The position numbers and the translations under genes are program-made. From NCBI RefSeq assembly GCF_900111175.1, contig NZ_FOGI01000022.1, positions 1-50,960 of the forward strand: a DNA stretch of 50,960 bases, in the 5' to 3' direction. Source of the DNA: Actinokineospora terrae. GTDB taxonomy: Bacteria; Actinomycetota; Actinomycetes; Mycobacteriales; Pseudonocardiaceae. Below the pieces are notes generated by a model that saw nothing but the letters and a program-made list of their open reading frames with translations, was not told where the DNA came from and did not search any database. This document shows positions 15,578-26,070 of this stretch, piece by piece (the first letter of the stretch is position 1; each line of letters opens with the position of its first letter).

Positions 15578-18500
15578 ATGTCCCAGGCGCAGGTCGGTGC
15601 CCGGTGGCGCGTGCTGGGCCGCGGCCCACTCGGCCTGCCCGACCCCAGGCTGGCCGCCGCGGTGAGCCGCGGCGGTGGGCTGGGGGTTCTCGAACTCGGT
15701 GCCGACGCGGCCGCCGTCCTGGCCCGCGCGGGGGCGCTGACCGACCGGGTCGGCGCCTGGGTGGGCGCCGACTGCCCGTTGACCCCGGTCGACCTGGCCG
15801 CGCACGGAGTGGAACTGGCCCTGCTCGGGCCGGACGCGCCGATCCGCGAGACCGCCGCACACCTGCCGTGCCTGGTCGAGGTCACCGGGGTCGAGCAGGC
15901 ACGGGCCGCTCTCGACGCGGGCGCGCTGGGGGTCGTCGCCGTCGGCAGCGAGGCAGCGGGGACGGTCGGCGAGCTGTCCTCGTTCGTCCTGCTGCAGCGG
16001 CTCCTGCGGCTCGGCGCCCCGGTCTGGGTGCGCGGCGGCATCGGCCCGCACACCGCGCTCGGCGCCCTCGCCGCGGGCGCGGCGGGCGTCGTGCTCGACA
16101 GCCAACTCGGCCTGTTCCCCGAGTCCGACCTGCCCGCCGCGCTGCGGTCCCGGCTGGCCGTCGCCGACGGCACCGACACCGGGCCCCACGCGGGGCGGCG
16201 ACTGCTGCGCGGCACGGACCTGCCGCTCGGCGAGGACGCGCACCTGGCCGCGACGGTGGCACGGCGCTACCCGTCCGCGACAGCGCTGGTCCGGGCCCTG
16301 GTCGACGCCGACGCGGGTGCCGATCCCCGCCCCCAGGGCGCGCCGGTGCGCCGCACCCTCGGCGTGCGGCACGCCATCGCCCAGGGCCCGATGACCCGGG
16401 TCAGCGACCAGCCGGGTTTCGCGCTGGCCGTGGCCGAGCAGGGCGCCATGCCGTACGTGGCGGTGGCCCTCGCGGACGGCCCCCGCACCGAGGACATGCT
16501 GCGCCGCACCGCCGACCTGCTCGGTGAGCGCCCGTGGGGCGCGGGCATCCTCGGCTTCGTCCCCGACGACCTGCGCGCCGCGCAGCTGGCGGCGATCCGC
16601 GCCGTGCGCCCCCGCAGCGTCCTCATCGCGGGCGGGACCCCGGCGCTGGCCGCCGCCCTGGAGGCCGAGGGCGTGGCGACCTTCCTGCACGTGCCGTCGC
16701 CGACCCTGCTCGCCCAGTACCTCGACCAGGGTGCCCGCCGGTTCGTCTTCGAGGGCGCCGAGTGCGGCGGCCACATCGGTCCGCGCACCAGCTTCTCCCT
16801 GTGGGAGGCCCAGTTGGGCGTGCTCGCCGAGCGGCCCGACGTCGACGGCGTGCAGGTCCTGTTCGCGGGCGGCGTGCACGACGAGGTGTCCGCGGCGGCC
16901 GTCGCGGCGATGGCGGCGCCGCAAGCCGGGCGCGGCGTCGGGGTCGGGGTGGTGATGGGCACGGCGTACCTGTTCACCGAGGAGGCCGTGCGGCACGGTG
17001 CGATCACCGACCGGTACCAGCGCGAGGTCATGTCCGCCGTCCGCACCGTCACCGTCCGCACCGCACCCGGCCACGAGACCCGGTGCCTGCCCACGCCGTT
17101 CGTCACCCAGTTCGAGGCCGCCGCCGAGGACCTCACCGCGCGCGGCGTCGTGGCCCGCGACCGCTGGCAGGCGTTGGAGGCGCTCAACGTCGGCAGGCTG
17201 CGGGTGGCCAGCAAGGGGCTGCGCCGCGAGGGCCCCGACCTGGTGGCCGTCGACGAGGACGGCCAGTTCGCCGACGGCATGTACATGGTCGGCCAGGCCG
17301 CCGTGCTGCGCGACGACCGCACCGACATCGCGACCCTGCACCACGCGGTCACCGACGGCGCCGCGGCGCTGTCGCGCGGCCGCCGCCCGGCAGGCACCGC
17401 GCCCCGGCTCCGGCCCGCACCGGTCGACGTGGCGATCGTGGGCATGGCCTGCGTGTTCCCCGGCTCCGACGACCTCGACGGGTTCTGGTCCGGCGTCCTG
17501 CGCGGCCGCGACGAGGTCACCGAGGTGCCCCCGGGGCGTTGGGACCCGTCGGTGTACTTCCGCGCCGGCGGGGGCGGACCGGGCACCACACCGTCGAAGT
17601 GGGGCGGGTTCCTGCCCGAGGTCGGGTTCGACCCGGTGTCCTTCGGCATCCCGCCCGCGTCGATGGGCAGCATCGACCCGGCGCAGTTGCTCTCGCTCGA
17701 GGTGGCCAGGCGGGCGCTGGCCGACGCGGGCTACCTCGACCGGGAGTTCGACCGCGAGCGGACCGGGGTGGTCTTCGGCGCCGAGGCGGGCGGTGACCTG
17801 GCGAACGCGACCGTCGTGCGATCGCTGCTGCCGTCGTGGCTCGGTGAGGTGCCCGAGGAGTTGCTGGACCTGCTGCCGAGCCTGACCGAGGACTCGTTCC
17901 CCGGCACCCTCACCAACGTCATCTCCGGTCGGGTCGCCAACCGGCTCGACCTCGGCGGCGCCAACTTCACCGTCGACGCCGCCTGCGCGTCGTCGCTGGC
18001 CGCGCTGGACCTGGCCTGCCGCGACCTCGCGCACGGCGGCGCCGACATGGTGTTGTGCGGCGCGGTGGACCTGCACAACGGCATCAACGACTACCTGATG
18101 TTCGCCTCGGCGGGCGCGCTCTCGCCGACCGGCCGGTGCAGGCCCTTCGCCCGCGACGGCGACGGGATCGCCCTCGGCGAGGGGGTGGCCTGCGTGGCCC
18201 TCAAACGCCTCGCCGACGCCGAACGCGACGGCGACCGGGTGTACGCGGTGGTGCGCGGCGTCGGCGCCTCCAGCGACGGCCGGTCGCTCGGCCTCACCGC
18301 CCCCCGCCCCGAGGGCCAGCGGCGCGCGCTCGAGCGCGCCTACGCGGCCGCCGGGATCTCCCCGTCCGCCGTGGGGATGGTCGAGGCGCACGGCACGGGG
18401 ACGGTCGTCGGCGACAGCACCGAACTGGCCAGCCTCACCGAGTTCTTCACCGCGGCGGGCGCCCGAGCGGGCAGGTGCGCGCTCGGGTCGGTCAAGAGCC

Positions 18501-21500
18501 AGATCGGGCACACCAAGTGCGCCGCCGGTCTCGCGGGGGTGATCAAGGCCGCGTTGTCGCTGTGGCACGGCGTCCTGCCGCCCACGCTGCACCTGTCCGA
18601 GCCGATCGCCGCATGGGACCCGAGCAGCCCGTTCACCTTCGACACCACCGCGCGGCCGTGGCTCACGCCCCGCCGCGAGCGGGTGGCCGGGGTCAGCGCG
18701 TTCGGGTTCGGCGGCACGAACTACCACGCCGTGCTGACCACCGGCCCCGGCGCGCCCCTGGGACGGCACACGCTGCGCGACTGGGACGCCGAGCTGTTCC
18801 TGCTGCGCTCCACCGACGCGGTCCGGGACCTGCTCGCGGCCGCCCACGGCGGGGACACCTTGGTCGACCTCGCCGCCGACGTCTCGGGGTGGCCCGACAC
18901 GGGTCCCGTCCGGCACGCCGTCGTCGCGCGCGATCACGACGAACTCGCCGACGCGCTGCGCGCGGCCCTCGACGGCACGGCACACCGGGCGCTGTTCACC
19001 GCCGATCCGGACGCGGACCCCGGCAGGATCGCGTTCCTCGTCCCCGGCCAGGGCAGCCAGCGCACCGGCATGCTCGCCGACCTGTTCGTCACCTTCCCCG
19101 ACCTGCGCTCGGGCCTGGACTCCCCGGTCGCCGCCGCGGTGTTCCCACCCGCGGCGTGGCACCCCGACGCGGTGGTGGCCGACGACGCGGCGCTGCGCGA
19201 CACCCGGGTGGCGCAACCGGCCCTGGGCATGGCGGCCGTCGCCGTGGCGGACCTGCTCGACCGCGTCGGCGTGCGGCCGGACCTGTTGGGCGGCCACAGC
19301 TACGGCGAACTGCCCGCACTGGCACTGGCCGGGGCGTTCGACCGCGCGACCCTGGCGCGGCTCAGTGCCTGCCGGGCCGACGCGATCATGACCGCGGCCG
19401 CGGGTGATCCCGGCGCGATGGCGGCGGTGCGCGCGGACGCCGACCGGGTCGCGGGTCTGCTCGGCGACACCGACGTGGTCGTCGCCAACCACAACGCGCC
19501 CGACCAGGTAGTGCTCTCCGGGCCGACCGGCCAGGTGCTCGCCGCGGTGGACCGGCTGCGCGCGGCCGGGGTGTCGGCCAAGCGCATCCCGGTCGCCTGC
19601 GCCTTCCACAGCAGCGTCGTCGCACCCGCGGCCCGGCTGTTCGCCACCGCACTGGCGGCCGAGGACATCCGGCCACCCCGGCTCCCGGTGTACGCCAACC
19701 GGACCGCCACCGCCTACACGTCCACATCGGACGTCCGGGCGGAACTGGCCGCCCAGCTCGCCGCCCCGGTCCGCTTCGTCGACCAGATCCGCGCCATGCA
19801 CGCCGCGGGTGCCAGGACCTTCGTCGAGATCGGCCCCGGATCGGTCCTCACCGGCCTCGTCGACGCGATCCTCGGCCCCGACCCCGGCACCGCGGGCGCC
19901 GGTGGGCGGTCGCACACCGCCGTGGCGTGCGACCCCGGGGCACCTGGGGTGCGCGGCGTGCTCACCGCTCTCGCGCGACTGGCCGTCGCCGGGGTGCCGG
20001 TCGACACCGACTGGCTGGTGCGCGGGCGGGCCGGGACCCGGTCGGCGGCCGCGCCGTGGACGGTCGACGGGCAGTTGGTCCGGCTGGCCGACGGCACCAT
20101 CCCCCGCGGGGCGCTGGTCCCCGCCAGACGAATCACGAGGTCTTCCATGTCACCGCACCCGCCCGGCCCGCCGCAGACCGCGCGCGACGAGGTCGTCTCC
20201 GTGTTCCTGCGGACCAACCGCGAGATCGTCGCCGCCCAGCGCGACGTGCTGCTCGGCTACCTCGGGCACGCCGCGCCCGCGCCCGTCCCTGCCGTCGCCC
20301 CCGCCGCCCCCGAGCCGGTCGTGGTGCGGCTGCCGGTGGCCGACGAACCGCGACCCCCGGCCGAGGTGTCGATCGACCGGCCGACCGACGTGCTGGCCGC
20401 CGTGGTCGAGGTGATCAGCACCCGCACCGGCTACCCGCCGGAGATGATCGACGGCGACCTCGACCTGGAAGCCGACCTGTCCATCGACTCCATCAAGCGC
20501 ACCGAGATCGCCGGGACCCTGATCGCGCGGCTCGGTGTCAGCGCCGAGGGCACCGTCCACGACGAACTGCACCGCAGGCGCAGCGCCCGGGGCATGGCCG
20601 ACTGGTTGCGGGAACGCCTGGGCGTCGGCACCGATCCCGCGCCGGTCCCGACCGGCGGTGTCGCGGGCACGCGGCCGCGGCGGTTCCTGGCGCGGACCGT
20701 CCCCGCGGCACCGGTCGGTGGGGTCCCGGACCTCACCGGCAGGCTGGTCCGCGTGGTGCACGACCCGGCGGGCACCCGGCACGCGGACGCCGTGCTGGCC
20801 ATGGTGACCAGCCACGGCGCCGACGCTGCCGGAGCGGACGAACCCGCCGACACCCTGGTCCTGCTCACCCCGCTCACCCCCGCCGACGAACCGGTCGCGC
20901 CCCGGGTGTTCTCCGCCGTGCGCGACGCGGTGGCCGCCGGGGTGCGCACCGTCCTGGTCGTGTCCCCGCACGAGGACGGCCAGGCACCCGCGCACGCGGC
21001 CGGGCTGCGCGGCCTGGTCCGCGCGGTGTGCCAGGAACACCCGGAGCGCCAGGTCCGGCTGGTCGAGCTCGCGCCGGACACCACACCGGCCGCGCTCGCG
21101 GACACCCTCGCCGTCGAACTGTCCGACGACGCCGAACTGCCCGTCGTCCGGTACGCCCGCGGTGACCGGCTCGGCTTCGACGTCGTGGCCGCGGAACTGG
21201 CCGGGGGCGGCGCGCTCGGCTTCGACCGGGACTCCGTCGTCCTGGTCATCGGCGGAGCCCGGGGGATCACCGCCTGGTGCAGCGCGGCGCTGGCCGCCGC
21301 CTCGGGTTGCCACCTGGAACTCGCGGGTCGCACACCGTGGCCCCCGGAGTCGGCGCCGCCGCCGGAGTTCGCGAACCTGGACGAGACAGGGCTCAGGGCC
21401 GCGCTCGCCGCCGACGGTCGGTCACTCGCCGACGTCGACCGCACAGCCCGGCTCCTGCTGGCCCAGCGGGAGATCTCCTCGACCGTCGCCCAGGTCCGCG

Positions 21501-22057
21501 CGGCGGGCGGGCGGGTGGAGTACCGGCAGGTCGACGTGCGCGACGGCGCCGCGGTGCGCAGCCTGGTCAAGGACGTCCACACCAGGCACGGCAGGCTCGA
21601 CGGCGTCGTCCACGCCGCCGGGGTCCTCGACGACCGGCTCATGCTCGAGAAGGACGACGCCTCGTTCCAGCGCGTGTTCGCCACCAAGGTCGACGGGGCG
21701 CGGGCCCTGCTCGACGGGCTGGCCGGGGCCGGGATCCGACCGGCGGTCACCGTGTTGTTCGGCAGTGTGGCAGGCGTGTTCGGCAACCGCGGCCAGGTCG
21801 ACTACGCCGCCGCCAACGACGCGCTGGAGACCCTCGGCACCGCGTTCGCCACCGACACCGGGTGCCGGGTCCTGACCGTCCACTGGGGACCGTGGGCGCC
21901 GGTCGGCGAGCACGGCGGCATGGTGTCCGGCGAACTGGCCCGCGACCTCGACCGGCGCGGCATCGGCCTGATCGACCCGGACGCGGCCACCGACTGCCTG
22001 CTGCGCGAACTCGCCGACGGCGGCTCCCGCGCGGTCGTGTACACGGCGTGGGTGTGA
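15578..22057 (+). CDS. PfaD/PfaA-like fusion synthase (NMO-ER, KS, AT, ACP, KR)
   Basis: This 2159-residue type I synthase resembles the PUFA/secondary-lipid class. An N-terminal TIM-barrel-like segment (about 1-245) precedes a nitronate monooxygenase-like enoyl reductase (about 255-590) with the PfaD motif EGAECGGHIGPR at 392-403. Then come a KS (about 615-1055; C803 in DAACASSL), an AT (about 1150-1440; S1241 in GHSYGE, and a CAFHS segment typical of malonyl-specific ATs), one ACP (LSIDSIKRTEI, S1638, the Pfa-type motif) and a C-terminal KR (about 1880-2159; GGARGI, Y2076). Known PUFA synthases carry several tandem ACPs and a separate PfaD; here one ACP and a fused reductase are seen. AGGAGG five nt before the ATG fixes the start. 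It probably builds a fatty-acyl-like chain from malonyl-CoA. Confidence 0.9.
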   Translation: MSQAQVGARWRVLGRGPLGLPDPRLAAAVSRGGGLGVLELGADAAAVLARAGALTDRVGAWVGADCPLTPVDLAAHGVELALLGPDAPIRETAAHLPCLVEVTGVEQARAALDAGALGVVAVGSEAAGTVGELSSFVLLQRLLRLGAPVWVRGGIGPHTALGALAAGAAGVVLDSQLGLFPESDLPAALRSRLAVADGTDTGPHAGRRLLRGTDLPLGEDAHLAATVARRYPSATALVRALVDADAGADPRPQGAPVRRTLGVRHAIAQGPMTRVSDQPGFALAVAEQGAMPYVAVALADGPRTEDMLRRTADLLGERPWGAGILGFVPDDLRAAQLAAIRAVRPRSVLIAGGTPALAAALEAEGVATFLHVPSPTLLAQYLDQGARRFVFEGAECGGHIGPRTSFSLWEAQLGVLAERPDVDGVQVLFAGGVHDEVSAAAVAAMAAPQAGRGVGVGVVMGTAYLFTEEAVRHGAITDRYQREVMSAVRTVTVRTAPGHETRCLPTPFVTQFEAAAEDLTARGVVARDRWQALEALNVGRLRVASKGLRREGPDLVAVDEDGQFADGMYMVGQAAVLRDDRTDIATLHHAVTDGAAALSRGRRPAGTAPRLRPAPVDVAIVGMACVFPGSDDLDGFWSGVLRGRDEVTEVPPGRWDPSVYFRAGGGGPGTTPSKWGGFLPEVGFDPVSFGIPPASMGSIDPAQLLSLEVARRALADAGYLDREFDRERTGVVFGAEAGGDLANATVVRSLLPSWLGEVPEELLDLLPSLTEDSFPGTLTNVISGRVANRLDLGGANFTVDAACASSLAALDLACRDLAHGGADMVLCGAVDLHNGINDYLMFASAGALSPTGRCRPFARDGDGIALGEGVACVALKRLADAERDGDRVYAVVRGVGASSDGRSLGLTAPRPEGQRRALERAYAAAGISPSAVGMVEAHGTGTVVGDSTELASLTEFFTAAGARAGRCALGSVKSQIGHTKCAAGLAGVIKAALSLWHGVLPPTLHLSEPIAAWDPSSPFTFDTTARPWLTPRRERVAGVSAFGFGGTNYHAVLTTGPGAPLGRHTLRDWDAELFLLRSTDAVRDLLAAAHGGDTLVDLAADVSGWPDTGPVRHAVVARDHDELADALRAALDGTAHRALFTADPDADPGRIAFLVPGQGSQRTGMLADLFVTFPDLRSGLDSPVAAAVFPPAAWHPDAVVADDAALRDTRVAQPALGMAAVAVADLLDRVGVRPDLLGGHSYGELPALALAGAFDRATLARLSACRADAIMTAAAGDPGAMAAVRADADRVAGLLGDTDVVVANHNAPDQVVLSGPTGQVLAAVDRLRAAGVSAKRIPVACAFHSSVVAPAARLFATALAAEDIRPPRLPVYANRTATAYTSTSDVRAELAAQLAAPVRFVDQIRAMHAAGARTFVEIGPGSVLTGLVDAILGPDPGTAGAGGRSHTAVACDPGAPGVRGVLTALARLAVAGVPVDTDWLVRGRAGTRSAAAPWTVDGQLVRLADGTIPRGALVPARRITRSSMSPHPPGPPQTARDEVVSVFLRTNREIVAAQRDVLLGYLGHAAPAPVPAVAPAAPEPVVVRLPVADEPRPPAEVSIDRPTDVLAAVVEVISTRTGYPPEMIDGDLDLEADLSIDSIKRTEIAGTLIARLGVSAEGTVHDELHRRRSARGMADWLRERLGVGTDPAPVPTGGVAGTRPRRFLARTVPAAPVGGVPDLTGRLVRVVHDPAGTRHADAVLAMVTSHGADAAGADEPADTLVLLTPLTPADEPVAPRVFSAVRDAVAAGVRTVLVVSPHEDGQAPAHAAGLRGLVRAVCQEHPERQVRLVELAPDTTPAALADTLAVELSDDAELPVVRYARGDRLGFDVVAAELAGGGALGFDRDSVVLVIGGARGITAWCSAALAAASGCHLELAGRTPWPPESAPPPEFANLDETGLRAALAADGRSLADVDRTARLLLAQREISSTVAQVRAAGGRVEYRQVDVRDGAAVRSLVKDVHTRHGRLDGVVHAAGVLDDRLMLEKDDASFQRVFATKVDGARALLDGLAGAGIRPAVTVLFGSVAGVFGNRGQVDYAAANDALETLGTAFATDTGCRVLTVHWGPWAPVGEHGGMVSGELARDLDRRGIGLIDPDAATDCLLRELADGGSRAVVYTAWV

Positions 22058-25000
22058 CCGGGATGCCCGTCACCGAGGCCGAACGCGAGCCGGTCGCGGT
22101 CGTCGGGATGGCGGTGATGCTGCCCGGCGCCCCCGACCTCGACACCTACTGGCACAACCTGCGCACCGGGTACGACGCCATCACCGACGTCCCGGCCGAT
22201 CGCCGCGACCCCCACTTCCACGCGGGCGTGCCCGACCCCACCGCGACACCGCCGCCGGACCGGACCTACTGCCACCGCGGCGGGTTCCTCGCCCCGTTCA
22301 CCATCGACGCCGCCGGGCTGGGCATCGTGCCCAACGCGGTCGACACCGTGGAACCCGACCAGTTGCTGTCGCTGCGGGTCGCGGCCGCGGCGGTGGCCGA
22401 CGCGGGCGGCGCGCGCGCACTGGGCGACCGGAACCGCGTCGGGGTCATCCTGGGCCGTGGCGGCTACATCGGGCCACGCATGGTCGGCCTCGAGCACCGC
22501 GTCCGCACCGTCCGCACGGTACTGCGGGTGCTCGCCGAACTCAGCCCCGGCCTTGGCGCGGCGGAACTCGAGGTGGTGCGCGCGGCGCTGCTGGAGCCGC
22601 TCGGGCCGGTGCGGCCGGAGTCCATGATCAACCTGGTGCCCAACCTGGCCGCGTCCCGCATCGCCAACCGGCTCGACCTGCGCGGCCCCGCCTACACCGT
22701 CGACGCCGCGTGCGCGTCCTCGCTGCTGGCCGTGGACCAGGCGGTGGGGGAGTTGGCCGCGAACCGCTGCGACGCGGTCCTCGCGGGCGGGGTCTACCAC
22801 GGCCACGACGACACCTTCTGGGCCGTGTTCAGCCAACTGCGGGCGCTGTCGCCGTCCCAGCGGATCCGGCCGCTGTCGGCCACCGCGGACGGACTGCTGA
22901 TCGGCGAGGGCGCCGGTGTCGTCGTCCTGCGCAGGCTCGCCGACGCCCAACGCGACGGCAACCGCGTCTACGCCGTCATCCGCGGCGTCGGCTCGGCCAG
23001 CGACGGCCGCACGCAGAGCCTGTTCAACCCCGACACCGCGGGCCAGCGGACCGCGCTGTTGCGGGCATGGTCCGCGGCGGGACTGGACCCCACGGCGCCG
23101 GACGCGGTCGGCATGGTCGAGGCGCACAGCACCGGCACCCCAGTCGGGGACGCCGCCGAACTGACCGCGCTCGCCGAGGTCTTCGGCGCACCCCCGGGCG
23201 CTTGCGCCGTGATCGGCTCGGTCAAGTCGATGATCGGCCACACCATGCCCGCGGCGGGCATCGCGGGCCTGGTGAAGGCGGTTCTCGCGATCCACCACGG
23301 CGTCCTGCTCCCCACCCTGCACTGCGCCGACCCCAACCCCCTGCTGGAGCGCACCCGCTTCCACACCATCGACACCGCGAAACCCTGGGAGGGCGTCGAG
23401 CCCCGCCGCGCGGCGGTCAACGCCTTCGGCTTCGGCGGCATCAACGCCCACGTCGTGCTCGAGCAGCACGTCCCACCCCGTCGAGCGGCCCCGGCCCGGG
23501 TGGCCGGGGCCGTGCGGGTGGACACCTCGGAGCCGGTGCTGCGCCTCGCCGCCGACGATCCGGCCGAGCTCACCCGGCTCCTCGACGCGGTCGAGCGCGG
23601 CGAACGGGTCGCGCCGACCGGGGGCCGCTTCCGGCTGGGGCTCGTCGGGCCGACCGAGCGGCGGATCTCGTTGGCCAGGCGGTTGCTGACCCGCGCGGGT
23701 CGACCGGGGTGGAGTTGGGGAACCGGCGACGTCTGGTTCACCGGGACACCGCTGCTGCGGGAGCCGGGCGCCAAGACCGCGTTCGTGTACCCGGGGCTGG
23801 AGGCCGGGTTCGCGCCGAAGGTCGACGACATCGCGGCGCTGCTCGGCGAGACGGCCCCGTCGACCGACACCGCGACGGTCGCCCGGCACGTCGCCGCGGT
23901 GGCTGACGTCGGGATGCTGCTGCACCGCGCGCTGACCGCGCTGGGGGTGCGACCGGACGGCGTCGCCGGGCACAGCATCGGCGAGTGGACCGCGGCCGTC
24001 GCCTCCGACACCCGGGCCGGTGCGCGGCCGGTGATCGGCCTGGACGGCTTCCCCATGCCCGAGGTGGACTACCTCGCGCTGGGGTGCTCGATCGACGACG
24101 CCACCGCCGGGATCGCCGACGAGCCGCACGTCGTCGTCTCGCACGACAACGCGCCCCGCCAGACCGTGCTGTGCGGGCCCCGGGCCGCGCTCGGTCGACT
24201 CGCCACCAGGTTCCGCGCCGCGGGTGTCATCGCCCGTCCGCTGCCGTTCGCGACCGGGTTCCACACCCCGATGATGCGGCCCTACCTGGCGCCGTACCTG
24301 ACCGCCATCGCCGAGGCGGGGACCCGCCCCGGCGCGCTGCCGGTGTGGTCGGCCACCACGGTCGACCGCTACCCGGACGACCCGGCCGCGCTGCTCGCGC
24401 TGGCCGAGGACTTCCTGGTGCGCCCGGTCCGCTTCCGGGAGCTCGTCGAGCGGATGTACGCCGAGGGCTACCGGGTGTTCGTCCACATGGGAGCGGGTCA
24501 GCTCGGGTCCTTCGTCGCCGACACCCTGGGCGACCGGCCGCACCTGGTGATCAACGCCGCGTCGGCCACCCGCCCCGGCATCGCCCAGCTGCGCAGGCTG
24601 ACCACGGCGTTGTGGGTCCACGGCGCGCACCCCGACGAGTCCGTTGTGGACGTTTCACCGGCGCGGTCCGGGGTTCCGGTCCGGGTGAGCGCGCCGGTGC
24701 TGACGGTGGCGGAGTCCGCGCGGGGTCTGCTCGACCGGCGGGCCGTTCCGGCGGCGCCTGGGGGAGTCGCCGCCGAGCTGTCGGCGCTGGTCGCCGAGAC
24801 CGAGGGCGCGGTGCGCGCGGTGGTCGCCGCCACGACCGCGCCGCCCGCCGTTGCCGCGGTCACCGGCACCGGCACCGGCGCTGCGGCTGGGGCTGGTCCT
24901 GACGCGCGAGTGGGTCGGACGCGGGTGTCGGTGCGGGACATGCCGTACCTGCGCGGCCACCGGTTCTTCCGGCAGCGCCCCGACTGGCCCGACGAGAGCG

Positions 25001-26070
25001 ACTACCGGCCGGTGGTGCCCGCGACGACGTTGGTCGAGTGGGCGCGGCAGGCGGCCGAGCGGGAGTGGCCCGCGGAGGTCGTGATCGCGGTGCGCGACAT
25101 CAGGTTCACCCGGTGGCTGGTCGCCGCCCCCGCGCGGGAGGTGGAGATCCGGTTGGAGCGGGCGGTCGCCGGGGGTTCGATCTCGGTGCGCATCGGCGAG
25201 TTCGCCACGATGTCGGTCGAGGTGGCCGCGAGCTACCCGCGCGCCACCGGGTCGCCGCTGGAGCCGGGGCCCGTCGTGGGCCAGGTGCTGACCCCGTCGA
25301 CGATCTACGGCGGTAGGCAGATGTTCCACGGTCCGCGCTTCCAGGGTCTGACGGGGATTGCCTCGCACGACGGTGGGCTCGCCAGCGGTCGCGTCACCGT
25401 GCTCCCGGCGCCGGGAGCCGTCCTGGACAACGTCGGCCAACTGCTGGGGTGCTGGTTGCAGACCCGCGCCGACCGCCGGGTGCTCGCGTTCCCGGTGCGC
25501 GTCGCGGCGATCACCTTCCACGGCCCGCCCCCGCCGGTGGGCGCCGAGGTGGACTGCGTGGTGCGACCGCGCGTCCCCGACGACACCGCCGTCGAGATGG
25601 ACGCCGAGGTCCGCCACGGCGATCGGGTGTGGGCGCGGATCACCGGCTGGCACGACATCCGGCTCGACTGCGACCACGCCGACCACGCCGTGTACGCCTT
25701 CCCCAGGGACAACGCGTTGTCGCGGCCGCTCGCCGACGGCTGGTGGTCGGCCCAGGACCGGTGGACGACGGTCGCCTCCCGCGACGTCTTCGCCGGTGTG
25801 TACCTGAACGCGCCGGAACGCGCCGAGTACGCGGAGGTACCGCCACGAGAGCGGCGGACCTGGCTGCTCGGGCGGATCGCGGCCAAGGACGCGGTGCGCG
25901 ACCTGCTGCCCGACCGGCTCTTCCCCGCCCAGATCCGGGTGACCGGGGACGGCGACCGACTTCTGGTTCGCGGCCACCACACCCCGTCGTTGCCGCGGTT
26001 GCGGGTCGAGCTCGCGCGCGGCGCGGCGGCGGTGTCCGCTCGAGTGGAGAGGACCACTGGAGATGTCTGA
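22054..26070 (+). CDS. PfaC/Hgl-like synthase (KS, AT-like, DH, PPTase-like tail)
   Basis: The 1338-residue protein has a KS (about 1-470; C220 in DAACASSLLAV; EAHSTGT and the Lys/His motifs present). An AT-like domain (about 570-840) follows, with S641 in GHSIGE but a changed first motif (VYPGLEAGF rather than FPGQGxQ). A dehydratase (about 955-1215) has H969 in YLRGHRF and D1125 in VLDNVGQLLG. The last 120 residues resemble the second half of a phosphopantetheinyl transferase (WLLGRIAAKDAVR at 1270-1282). There is no ACP, so it must act on the ACPs of the first synthase or the small ACP. The GTG start overlaps the previous stop (GTGA); an ATG three codons later is the alternative. It supplies the dehydration step missing from the first synthase. 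Confidence 0.85.
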   Translation: MTGMPVTEAEREPVAVVGMAVMLPGAPDLDTYWHNLRTGYDAITDVPADRRDPHFHAGVPDPTATPPPDRTYCHRGGFLAPFTIDAAGLGIVPNAVDTVEPDQLLSLRVAAAAVADAGGARALGDRNRVGVILGRGGYIGPRMVGLEHRVRTVRTVLRVLAELSPGLGAAELEVVRAALLEPLGPVRPESMINLVPNLAASRIANRLDLRGPAYTVDAACASSLLAVDQAVGELAANRCDAVLAGGVYHGHDDTFWAVFSQLRALSPSQRIRPLSATADGLLIGEGAGVVVLRRLADAQRDGNRVYAVIRGVGSASDGRTQSLFNPDTAGQRTALLRAWSAAGLDPTAPDAVGMVEAHSTGTPVGDAAELTALAEVFGAPPGACAVIGSVKSMIGHTMPAAGIAGLVKAVLAIHHGVLLPTLHCADPNPLLERTRFHTIDTAKPWEGVEPRRAAVNAFGFGGINAHVVLEQHVPPRRAAPARVAGAVRVDTSEPVLRLAADDPAELTRLLDAVERGERVAPTGGRFRLGLVGPTERRISLARRLLTRAGRPGWSWGTGDVWFTGTPLLREPGAKTAFVYPGLEAGFAPKVDDIAALLGETAPSTDTATVARHVAAVADVGMLLHRALTALGVRPDGVAGHSIGEWTAAVASDTRAGARPVIGLDGFPMPEVDYLALGCSIDDATAGIADEPHVVVSHDNAPRQTVLCGPRAALGRLATRFRAAGVIARPLPFATGFHTPMMRPYLAPYLTAIAEAGTRPGALPVWSATTVDRYPDDPAALLALAEDFLVRPVRFRELVERMYAEGYRVFVHMGAGQLGSFVADTLGDRPHLVINAASATRPGIAQLRRLTTALWVHGAHPDESVVDVSPARSGVPVRVSAPVLTVAESARGLLDRRAVPAAPGGVAAELSALVAETEGAVRAVVAATTAPPAVAAVTGTGTGAAAGAGPDARVGRTRVSVRDMPYLRGHRFFRQRPDWPDESDYRPVVPATTLVEWARQAAEREWPAEVVIAVRDIRFTRWLVAAPAREVEIRLERAVAGGSISVRIGEFATMSVEVAASYPRATGSPLEPGPVVGQVLTPSTIYGGRQMFHGPRFQGLTGIASHDGGLASGRVTVLPAPGAVLDNVGQLLGCWLQTRADRRVLAFPVRVAAITFHGPPPPVGAEVDCVVRPRVPDDTAVEMDAEVRHGDRVWARITGWHDIRLDCDHADHAVYAFPRDNALSRPLADGWWSAQDRWTTVASRDVFAGVYLNAPERAEYAEVPPRERRTWLLGRIAAKDAVRDLLPDRLFPAQIRVTGDGDRLLVRGHHTPSLPRLRVELARGAAAVSARVERTTGDV

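Noticed and set aside
15566..19915. Very long minus-strand open frame opposite the first synthase gene (similar ones at 10837-13416, 21802-24630 and 40444-44463)
   Set aside because: These are antisense shadows caused by G/C-rich third positions. They are Arg/Gly/Val-rich, without domains, and lie opposite clear enzymes.
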